In this document: positions 53,638 to 62,727 of the stretch, piece by piece | Layout: each line of letters begins with the position of its first letter | Numbering within the stretch: position 1 is the stretch's first letter | Assembly: GCF_010729895.1 (NCBI RefSeq) | Contig: NZ_AP022612.1 | Span: forward strand, 2,232,001-2,296,000 | DNA length: 64,000 nt | Reading direction: 5' to 3' | Source of the DNA: Mycolicibacterium confluentis | GTDB taxonomy: Bacteria > Actinomycetota > Actinomycetes > Mycobacteriales > Mycobacteriaceae | Notes under the pieces: generated by a model | Database searches by the model: none | Seen by the model: the letters and a program-made list of their open reading frames with translations, nothing else | What the model was told of the DNA's origin: nothing | Translations under genes and position numbers: made by a program

Positions 53638-55698
53638 ATGCATATTCTGATTACCGGCGCTGACAGCGTGATCGGCCAGACGGCCGCCGCGCGACTCGCC
53701 GCGGCGGGGCACCGCGTGGTCGGAGTTGTGCAACGCACGCCGAGCGGCCTGGATCGCCGGGTCGAATGGGTGCGCGCGGGACTCGAGGCCGCGGCACTGC
53801 AGCGGCTCGCAAACTCCGCGGACGCTGTGCTGCATCTTGCTCCGATCGAGCCGGACGTGCCGCACAGCGCCGGAATCGCGGGTGTCGTGCAGGTCAGCCA
53901 CGTGGCGGCGCGGGCGGGTGCACGCCTGCTGTTCGTCTCGCAGGCGGCCGGGGACCCGGCGCTGTACCGACAGGCCGAGGAACTGGTCGCGTCGAGTTGG
54001 ACCCCCAGCCTGATCATCCGCGTCGCCGCACTCGTGAGCCGTCAGCGCGACTGGATGGTGGACCGGACCGCCGCGGCGATCGGATCCGCGGACGTCGACA
54101 CCAGGGTGCGGGTGCTGCACACCGACGATCTGCACCGGTTCCTGCTCCGCTCGATCGGCTCACATCGCACCGGCACCGTCGACCTGGGCACCGAACCGGT
54201 GCCCGCCTCGTCGGCCCGCCGGTGGCTCGACGGCGCCGGGCGGCGACGGCGCCGGGGACCGGCCTGGCCCGTGCTGCATGCGCCGCTGGACACCGGCGCC
54301 CTGCGCAACGAGTGGGACTTCAGCCTGGGCTGGGGTGCGGCCGAAGCCCTGGCCGATATGGGCCGCACTGTGGTCGCCGGTCCCGTCATCCCGGTCGCCG
54401 AGGTGGTGACGCCGAGTCCCGGAGCGCGCGCGAGCACCCACTCCGGGGAGTTCGACGACACCATCGCGGCCGCGTTCCCGATGTTCAGCGCGTGGGGCAC
54501 CTCCGACGCGCTTCCGGGACCGCTGACCCCGATGACGATCGACGTCCAAGGCCGCGGTCTGCGTGCGGCGCACCGGGTCACATCCGAAATCCTCGGCCTG
54601 CGAGGCGAACTCGCCGGTGAGTGGCAGCACCGTTCGACCGCGGTGTTCGGGCATCGACTGTTCACCGGGGTGTCGGTGTCCGAGGCGGTGGCCGCGACCG
54701 TGCCGCAGGCCATGCGGCGGCCCGCGGTGATCGCGCGGCTGTCCCAAGTGAGCCGGCACTACACCCGCTGGTGTGACGACCATTCGCGGCTGCCCGGACA
54801 TGCCGGTGGCAGTTGGAGCGGTACGACCGACGCCGGCCTGGACACTCGACTCCTGCTGTTGCGGGACCGGATTGCGCAGGGCTGGACACTGGCCTCGATG
54901 GGGTCGCTCGTCGAGAACCTTCTGCTGCGGTTGGTGGATCGGGATCTGGCCGGGATCCCGTCGCCGTCGGAGATGACGGCTACGCCGCACCTCGCACAGG
55001 CGACCGCGCTGCTGGCCGCCGAGCTGCGTCGCAACCCGCGGTTGCGCGAGATCGCGAAATCGGGAGACCTGGGTGCGCTGCGCACTGAGTCGCCGTCGGC
55101 CGCGGCATCCATCGCCGCGGCGATCGGTCGCGTCGGACACCGCGGACCCGGTGAGGCCGAACTGGCCAATCCGGTGACAGCGGATTCCCCAAGCCAGCTT
55201 CTCGCGGCGGCCGCGCTCGCGGTCGAGGTTGAGCCCGAGCGCGTCGTCGTCCAGGGTCGGCGCGGTCTGCCGACTCCGCTGCGCCGGGCCGAGGAGATCC
55301 GAAGGGCGCGGGAACTCGTCTGGGATGTGACGATGCGCAACACCCATGAGCTCCGAACCGCCCTGCGCGCCAAGGGTGCTCGCCTGACGGCCAGCCGCAG
55401 GCTGGCCGCGGCCGAGGACATCTGGTACCTCACGCTCGACGAGGTTGTCTCGCCGCCGATCGGCACCCGGTTGGTGGTTGAGCGCAGGCGCGCGGAACGC
55501 GAACGCCTGCAGGCGTTGTCGATGCCGCAGACCATCTCGGTGCGCTGGGTCCCCCTGCCCGTCGCGGACGACGACGTCGAGGTCGGCGACGTGCCGGTGA
55601 ACGGGGTCGCCGCGAACGGTGCGGCAGCCCACGTGACGGAACTCGAACCGCAGGTCCAGGGTCAGGCTCAGACCCTGGAACCGCAGGTTCAAGCCTGA
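53638..55698 (+). CDS. Fusion of NAD-dependent epimerase-like and PEP-utiliser-like domains (Rv1868-like)
   Basis: The 686-residue protein starts with a Rossmann domain (residues ~1-215; MHILITGADSVIGQTAAARLAAAGH) of the extended SDR/epimerase kind, without a clear YxxxK. The rest resembles the helical central region of PEP synthase/rifampicin phosphotransferase: VGHRGPGEAELANP near residue 510 and RRLAAAEDIWYLTLDEVVSPP near residue 610. There is no ATP-grasp domain and no swivelling histidine domain, so phosphotransfer as in PEP synthase is not expected. The C terminus ends in Gln-rich repeats (LEPQVQ). ATG 53638 was chosen. It overlaps the converging reductase gene by 10 bases. Confidence 0.75.
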   Translation: MHILITGADSVIGQTAAARLAAAGHRVVGVVQRTPSGLDRRVEWVRAGLEAAALQRLANSADAVLHLAPIEPDVPHSAGIAGVVQVSHVAARAGARLLFVSQAAGDPALYRQAEELVASSWTPSLIIRVAALVSRQRDWMVDRTAAAIGSADVDTRVRVLHTDDLHRFLLRSIGSHRTGTVDLGTEPVPASSARRWLDGAGRRRRRGPAWPVLHAPLDTGALRNEWDFSLGWGAAEALADMGRTVVAGPVIPVAEVVTPSPGARASTHSGEFDDTIAAAFPMFSAWGTSDALPGPLTPMTIDVQGRGLRAAHRVTSEILGLRGELAGEWQHRSTAVFGHRLFTGVSVSEAVAATVPQAMRRPAVIARLSQVSRHYTRWCDDHSRLPGHAGGSWSGTTDAGLDTRLLLLRDRIAQGWTLASMGSLVENLLLRLVDRDLAGIPSPSEMTATPHLAQATALLAAELRRNPRLREIAKSGDLGALRTESPSAAASIAAAIGRVGHRGPGEAELANPVTADSPSQLLAAAALAVEVEPERVVVQGRRGLPTPLRRAEEIRRARELVWDVTMRNTHELRTALRAKGARLTASRRLAAAEDIWYLTLDEVVSPPIGTRLVVERRRAERERLQALSMPQTISVRWVPLPVADDDVEVGDVPVNGVAANGAAAHVTELEPQVQGQAQTLEPQVQA

Positions 55699-56909
55699 GC
55701 GGTCGCGAGTCGGTCGGCGTCCACGGTCTGCCTGGACCTGATCAACTCCTTGATGTCATCGAGGCCCTCCCAGATGTTGACGTTCATCCCGGCCAGGACG
55801 TGCTGATCTGAGTCCAGCCAGAAGGCGGTGAACTCCCGACCCGGCACGTCACCGCGGAACACCACCCGGTCATATCCCGCGGCGTGCCCGACGTACTCCA
55901 TGCCGAGGTCGTACTGATCGGTGAAGAAGTACGGCAGTTCGTCGTACTGCGCCGGCGGATCGCTGCGGCCCATCATGTTTCGGGCCGCCACCGCGGGTTG
56001 TTTGAGCGCGTTGGCCCAATGCTCCGTGCGAATCCTGGTGCCCAGTAATGGGTTTTCGGCAGTGGCGATGTCGCCCACGGCGTAGATGTCGGGGTCGCTC
56101 GTGCGCAGTGAGGCATCGACGCGCACACCGCCGTCGGCCATGTCCAGGCCGGCCTGCTGTGCCAACTCGACGTTGGGCGCGGCCCCGACTGCGACCAGCA
56201 CCGCGCGCGCGGTCACGGTCGATCCGTCGTCCAGTATCAGACCCGTCGCGTGGCCACCCTCGACGGTGATCTGCCGAACCCCGGTGTTCAGGCGCAGATG
56301 GACACCGTGTTCGCGATGCAGGGCGGCGAACACTCGGGCAACCTCCTCGCCCATGGCCGCCAACAGGGGAAGCTTCGCGGCTTCGACGACCGTCACGTCG
56401 GCGCCCCGTTCGCGCGCCGCGGCAGCCACCTCGAGGCCGATCCACCCGGCGCCCACGATGGCCAGCGTCATTCCCTTGGCCAGGACGCGATCGAGTGCCT
56501 CGGACTCTTCCACGGTGCGCAGGTAGTGCACGCCGGCCGCGTTGGCGCCGAGCAGGGCGGGGTGTCGTGGCCGGGAACCCGTGGCAAGGAGGAGTTTGTC
56601 GTAGGCCACGGTCGACTCGTCGGGCAGTGACACGGTGTGCCCGGACGGATCGACCGCGCTGACTTCGGTGCCAAGGCGGAGGTCGACGTCATGATCGCGG
56701 TACCAGGCGGCCTGCTGCACGGTGAAGTCGGCGAGCGACTTCTTGCCGGCCAGGAATTCCTTGGACAGAGGCGGGCGCTCGTAGGGCAGTTGTTCCTCAG
56801 CGCCGAACAGGATGATGTGACCGTCGAAGTCGTTCTCGCGCAAGGCCTCAGCGGCCTTCGCGCCGGCCAGTCCGGCGCCCACGATGACGAATGTGGTGGA
56901 TCTTGACAT
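55689..56909 (-). CDS. Ferredoxin/rubredoxin-type FAD reductase (Rv1869c-like)
   Basis: 406-residue flavoprotein of the oxygenase-coupled NADH-ferredoxin reductase family. FAD motif FVIVGAGLAGAKAAEALRE, NAD motif LAIVGAGWIGLEVAAAARERGADVTVVE near residue 150, and the second FAD motif DIYAVGDIATAENP near 270; the C-terminal domain has AGMNVNIWEG. It would pass electrons to a ferredoxin for a P450 or dioxygenase, none of which is in the window. ATG 56909 has GGAGG 5 bases upstream, better than GTG 56915. Confidence 0.9.
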   Translation of the reverse strand: MSRSTTFVIVGAGLAGAKAAEALRENDFDGHIILFGAEEQLPYERPPLSKEFLAGKKSLADFTVQQAAWYRDHDVDLRLGTEVSAVDPSGHTVSLPDESTVAYDKLLLATGSRPRHPALLGANAAGVHYLRTVEESEALDRVLAKGMTLAIVGAGWIGLEVAAAARERGADVTVVEAAKLPLLAAMGEEVARVFAALHREHGVHLRLNTGVRQITVEGGHATGLILDDGSTVTARAVLVAVGAAPNVELAQQAGLDMADGGVRVDASLRTSDPDIYAVGDIATAENPLLGTRIRTEHWANALKQPAVAARNMMGRSDPPAQYDELPYFFTDQYDLGMEYVGHAAGYDRVVFRGDVPGREFTAFWLDSDQHVLAGMNVNIWEGLDDIKELIRSRQTVDADRLATAQA

Positions 56910-56940
56910 CTGCACCTCCGTTGGAACGGTCGATCGTCGG

Positions 56941-57570
56941 CTAGGCGACCTCTGCGAACAGGTCGTCGTTGAGCGACACCCGGATCAGCGCTGCGGCCAA
57001 TTTGGCGCACCTGCGGGGTGTCAGCGCGCCGAGTGCGGCGGGGGTGCCGGGCAGTCCGAGCCTGCGTGCCGTGTACAGCGCCCGGTCGTCGAAGTAGGGG
57101 CGCACCCAGGTCCAGGTGTCCTGCACCTCGCGCAGGAAGATCGCGGCCCCGGTGTGCCCGATGCCCGTGAACTGCTCCAGACGCCGATGCGCCTCGCCGA
57201 CGTCGCCGTGACATTCGGCGGCGAGGCGGCGCAGATCACCGCCGTAGTCGTCGCGCAGTTTCTCCGAGATCGCGACGATCCGGGTGGCCGAACTCTCGTC
57301 GTAGCGGGCATACCCCGCCCGACCGAACGCTGAGATGAGCTTCGCGCGCGGAGTGGTGAGCGCACTGTGTGGCGTGCGGGCGCCCGCGGCGAACACTTCC
57401 CGGGCCGCCGCCACCGCGGTCTCGGACCCGATCGGCTTGGCCGCGAGCATCGCGAATGTCAGAACCTGAAACAGGGGCATGGGCGAATCGGCCAGGCGGA
57501 TTCCCGCCTCGGCCGCGTACGTGGTGCCGGCGCGCCTTATCAGCCGCCGGACTTGTCTCGTGGCGTCCAT
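56941..57570 (-). CDS. Helix-hairpin-helix protein resembling endonuclease III (Rv1870c-like)
   Basis: 209 residues. FQVLTFAMLAAKPIGSETAVAAAREVF near residue 40 and the helix-hairpin-helix LEQFTGIGHTGAAIFLREV near residue 130 are laid out as in DNA glycosylases of the endonuclease III/HhH-GPD superfamily. The catalytic lysine of Nth and its C-terminal 4Fe-4S cysteines are absent, so activity is uncertain. Start ATG 57570. Genes 57570 and 56909 lie on one strand 31 bases apart. Confidence 0.7.
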   Translation of the reverse strand: MDATRQVRRLIRRAGTTYAAEAGIRLADSPMPLFQVLTFAMLAAKPIGSETAVAAAREVFAAGARTPHSALTTPRAKLISAFGRAGYARYDESSATRIVAISEKLRDDYGGDLRRLAAECHGDVGEAHRRLEQFTGIGHTGAAIFLREVQDTWTWVRPYFDDRALYTARRLGLPGTPAALGALTPRRCAKLAAALIRVSLNDDLFAEVA

Positions 57571-57662
57571 GTCGGTCGGCTACCCCCGGTCGGGAGCGCT
57601 GACACCAGTCTGACAGAGATTCGGGGGATAGTCGCCGGGCGAAATCCTCGTCGCGGGGTGCG

Positions 57663-58049
57663 TCAGTCGAGGTCGATGCGGATGGTGAGCAGATCGCTTC
57701 CCATCAACCGCACGACCGCGCTGTTGAGCGTGGGCAGCCCACCCAACCGGGCGACGGGGTCGTCGTCGGGAAGCAGATGCGCGGTTCCGGTGCGCCAGGT
57801 CCCGTGAAGCCGCACGCGCACCGCGGGGTTCGCCTTGATGTTCTTGACGTAGTCGGAGTGCTCCCCGTGCTCGGACACCAGCCAGAACTGGTTGTCGATC
57901 AGCCTTCCGCCGACCGCCGTTCGCCGTGCCTGGCCGGACTTGCGGCCCGTCGTCTCAATCATCGTGACCGGCAGATTGCGCCCGATCGGGTTCACGGCGA
58001 GCCGCTGCACGGTGTGTACGACGCGGCGTTTGAGTGTGTTTGCCCCCAT
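57663..58049 (-). CDS. Deazaflavin (F420)-dependent nitroreductase-like protein (Rv1871c-like)
   Basis: 128 residues from ATG 58049, near the 129 of Rv1871c. The small split-barrel fold is suggested by VTMIETTGRKSGQARRTAVGGRLIDNQFWLVSEHG and NIKANPAVRVRLHGTWRTGTAHLL, the signature of the Ddn/DUF385 family, many of which bind F420 or other flavins in actinobacteria. The physiological substrate is unknown. Last gene of the stretch collinear with M. tuberculosis. Confidence 0.82.
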   Translation of the reverse strand: MGANTLKRRVVHTVQRLAVNPIGRNLPVTMIETTGRKSGQARRTAVGGRLIDNQFWLVSEHGEHSDYVKNIKANPAVRVRLHGTWRTGTAHLLPDDDPVARLGGLPTLNSAVVRLMGSDLLTIRIDLD

Positions 58050-58085
58050 TCGCGCGAGTCTAAGTCGTGGGCACCCCTTCTGCCG

Positions 58086-58143
58086 AGCGCCCGTGTCTGT
58101 CCGGGGACACGCCGTGTCTGACGTACAAAAGGGGACCGTCAGC
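58086..58143. repeat. Palindromic repeat, copy A
   Basis: First of three related intergenic elements. It contains GGGGACACGCCGTGTCTGACGTACAAAAGGGG, given here only as landmarks: GGACACGCCGTGTC (a GACAC/GTGTC inverted repeat) at 58104-58117 and CGTACAA at 58122-58128. The left TTGTACG arm is degraded. It lies between the Rv1871c-like gene and the DUF72 gene. Confidence 0.65.
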
Positions 58144-58176
58144 GGCGCGGTGCCGGGCGGAGGACCGAGCGAGACC

Positions 58177-58941
58177 TCACCCCGTGACTCTCGATCGTCG
58201 GGGTGCCACGTTCTCCAGCAGAGCCTTGAGGCTGCGGGCGTTGTGGACGGCATTGCCCTCACCGTCGTTGTTGAAGTACACCAGTACGTCGTGGCCCTGA
58301 CCGCGCCACTCGTCGATCCGCTGCGCCCACCATTGAAGATCCTGCTGCGAGTACGAACCGGCGTAGAGGTTCTGACGATCGGGTCCGTGCATACGCACGT
58401 ACACCAGCCGACTCGTGGCTCGCAGCACGCATGGCAGGTGCGCACCGCTCATCACGACGTAACTGGCGTTGTGCCGCTCCAGAATCCGGTACACGGCGTC
58501 GTCGTCCCAGGACGGGTGGCGGAACTCGACGGCGACCGGAATCCAGTCCGGCACCAGGGTCAGGAACTCGTCGAGAAGTCGGTCGTCGCGGGTCAGGTCG
58601 GGATGCAACTGCGCGAGCAGCGCTTCGCGCCGGTCGCCGAGCGCACTCCAGCAGCGTTCGAACCTTTCCACCCACGCCTCTGGGTCACGTAGACGACGGA
58701 AGTGCGTCAGGCCGCGATGAGCCTTGACGCTCATGGTGAAACCGTGGGGGAGGCGTTGCTGCCACCCTGCGAAGGTGCTGTCCTTGGGCCAGCGGTAGAA
58801 GCTGGCGTTGAGTTCGACCGTGTCGAATTCGTGCACGTAGTGCTCGAGCCTTCTGCCGACGGGTGTGCCGGGCGGGTACAGGACGTCCTTCCAGTGGTCG
58901 TAGGACCACCCCGACGTGCCCACCCGCACCCCGCCCGTCAT
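58177..58941 (-). CDS. DUF72 (YecE-like) family protein
   Basis: The 254-residue TIM-barrel-type protein has VRVGTSGWSYDHWKDVLYPPG at the N terminus, FDTVELNASFYRWP, and FSMSVKAHR-like FTMSVKAHRGLTHFRRL, then VAVEFRHPSW and the late VYVRMHGPD with VYFNNDGEGNAVHNARSLK. These are diagnostic for DUF72, whose biochemical role is unknown. ATG 58941 was chosen over an upstream start seven codons earlier because the family begins at the GTSGW motif. Confidence 0.88.
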   Translation of the reverse strand: MTGGVRVGTSGWSYDHWKDVLYPPGTPVGRRLEHYVHEFDTVELNASFYRWPKDSTFAGWQQRLPHGFTMSVKAHRGLTHFRRLRDPEAWVERFERCWSALGDRREALLAQLHPDLTRDDRLLDEFLTLVPDWIPVAVEFRHPSWDDDAVYRILERHNASYVVMSGAHLPCVLRATSRLVYVRMHGPDRQNLYAGSYSQQDLQWWAQRIDEWRGQGHDVLVYFNNDGEGNAVHNARSLKALLENVAPRRSRVTG

Positions 58942-58970
58942 GCCCGCGAGCCCCCTCCACATTCCCGCGA

Positions 58971-59021
58971 CCGCCCGTGTTGGTACGGGGACACGCCGTC
59001 ATCTGCGTACAAGGGCGGGCG
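58971..59021. repeat. Palindromic repeat, copy B
   Basis: Between the DUF72 gene and the luciferase-like gene. Left arm CGCCCGTGTTGGTACG and right arm CGTACAAGGGCGGGCG form an imperfect stem around GGGACACGCCGTCATCTG. The central GGGGACACGCCGT is identical to copy A. Confidence 0.7.
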
Positions 59022-59043
59022 CTCATCGTCGCGCGTAGGGGTA

Positions 59044-60093
59044 TCAGGAAACAGCACTTCCATCGCTGGCGGGTTCCCACGCCAGGCGCGGTCCTAACTT
59101 CTCGGCGAGGTCACCGATGATCTGTGCGTAGTCGTCGGGCGCGAAGGTGAACGGCAACGCGAACGCGATCTCGTCGGCGCGTTGGAACCCGGCGTGGGCG
59201 TACAGCTGATCGGCGAGTTCGTCCGCGGGGCCGACGTAGTCGGGGGCGAAAAGCATGCCGCGCGGCCGCTGCGGGGTCTTTGTGCGCTCGAACCTGCTCG
59301 CCGCGTACTCGCGGTAGCGCCTGATCTGGTCATCGGTGGCGGAGTCGGTCGGAATCACCACCAATCCCTGTGAGACACGGGCGTTCTCGACGTCGGGATG
59401 GTGAGCGCGGTACGCATCGATCTGCTGGCCCTGGATGGTGGCGAAGTCCCGAGACTCGGTGCCCTCGGTGCTGACGACGGAGCTGGTCAGGTAGTTGATG
59501 CCCTGTTCACCCGCCCAGACCGCCGACGACAAGCCGCCGCCGTACCAGACACGCGAGGCCAACCCGGGAGAGTGGGGCTGAACTCGGTTGGTGAACTGCT
59601 CGATGCCTAGTGTGCCCGCGAAGTCGCTGACCGGGTCGCCGCGCAGCGCCGACAACAGGCGCAGCACCCGACCCTTCGAAAAGTCTTCCAACTCATGGGT
59701 GTTCGGATACAGCGCGTGCTTGTAGTGCTCGTAGAGCATCGGCGTGCCCACCGAGACACCCGGATTTATCCGCCCGCCGGACAGGATGTCGACGGTGGCA
59801 AGGTCCTCGGCCAACCTCAGCGGGTTCTCCAGTCCCAGTGGGATGACGGCCGTGCCCAGTTCGATGCGGCGGGTGCGCTGGCTGGCCGCGGCCATGATCG
59901 CGACGGGGGAGGAGATACCGGGTTGAAGATGCCGGCAGCGCAGCCACACGCTGTCGTAGCCGAGTGCCTCAGCGCGCTCGATGACGTCGAGGGTCTCCTC
60001 GATGCCGGGCCGCGGGTTGCCGGCGTCGAACCTGCCGATCGTCAGGAAACCCAGCTTGCGCAGCGGCCCTCCGCGTCGTGGCATGTCCGTCAC
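59044..60093 (-). CDS. LLM-class luciferase-like flavin oxidoreductase
   Basis: The 349-residue protein begins LRKLGFLTIGRFDAGNPRPG and has YDSVWLRCRHLQPGISSPVAIMAAASQRTRRIELGTAVIPLGLENPLRLAEDLATVDILSGGRI in the TIM-barrel order typical of bacterial luciferase-like monooxygenases using FMN; substrate unknown. It is 143 bases downstream of lon. GTG 60093 was chosen; ATG 60084, with AAGG 8 bases upstream, is equally possible and would remove three residues. Confidence 0.8.
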   Translation of the reverse strand: MTDMPRRGGPLRKLGFLTIGRFDAGNPRPGIEETLDVIERAEALGYDSVWLRCRHLQPGISSPVAIMAAASQRTRRIELGTAVIPLGLENPLRLAEDLATVDILSGGRINPGVSVGTPMLYEHYKHALYPNTHELEDFSKGRVLRLLSALRGDPVSDFAGTLGIEQFTNRVQPHSPGLASRVWYGGGLSSAVWAGEQGINYLTSSVVSTEGTESRDFATIQGQQIDAYRAHHPDVENARVSQGLVVIPTDSATDDQIRRYREYAASRFERTKTPQRPRGMLFAPDYVGPADELADQLYAHAGFQRADEIAFALPFTFAPDDYAQIIGDLAEKLGPRLAWEPASDGSAVS

Positions 60094-60123
60094 CTTCCTC
60101 CGTCAGCGCCGCCGAGGCCCCAC

Positions 60124-60180
60124 GAGCGTGCGGGCTTGTACGCGACACACCGTGTCAGACCGTACAAACACGCACGCTCG
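60124..60180. repeat. Palindromic repeat, copy C (most complete)
   Basis: Between the luciferase-like gene and lon. GAGCGTGC (60124-60131), a 4-base mismatch, TTGTACG (60136-60142), an 18-base centre holding GACAC-acc-GTGTC, then CGTACAA (60161-60167), 4 bases and GCACGCTC (60172-60179). The outer and inner arms pair perfectly, so the DNA or RNA can fold into a long hairpin with an inner one. Confidence 0.75.
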
Positions 60181-60181
60181 C

Positions 60182-60213
60182 GGGGAATTCCCCAGCTGCT
60201 CGGGGAATTCCCC
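60182..60213. repeat. Two GGGGAATTCCCC palindromes in tandem
   Basis: The 12-bp palindrome GGGGAATTCCCC occurs at 60182-60193 and again at 60202-60213, inside a 20-base direct repeat (CGGGGAATTCCCCAGC plus TGCT). It follows the lon stop by 22 bases. Each can form a six-base-pair stem, and the phase of 20 is about two helical turns. It may stop transcription after lon or bind a protein. Confidence 0.6.
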
Positions 60214-60235
60214 AGCCTGCTCGCGGAGGTGTCTC

Positions 60236-62572
<2,337 letters not shown>

Positions 62573-62727
62573 CAAACCTCCAAAGTTGATTCTGATGCGC
62601 TCAACCTTGGCGGAGTCTGGTTTGTTCCCGAGGGGAGTTCCCGTGGGGCGTCCCGCAGGGGTCGCTCACCGGGCCGGAACGCGACCAATCACGACAACTC
62701 GCCGCGGGGTCGGTGCCCAGATGCCTC

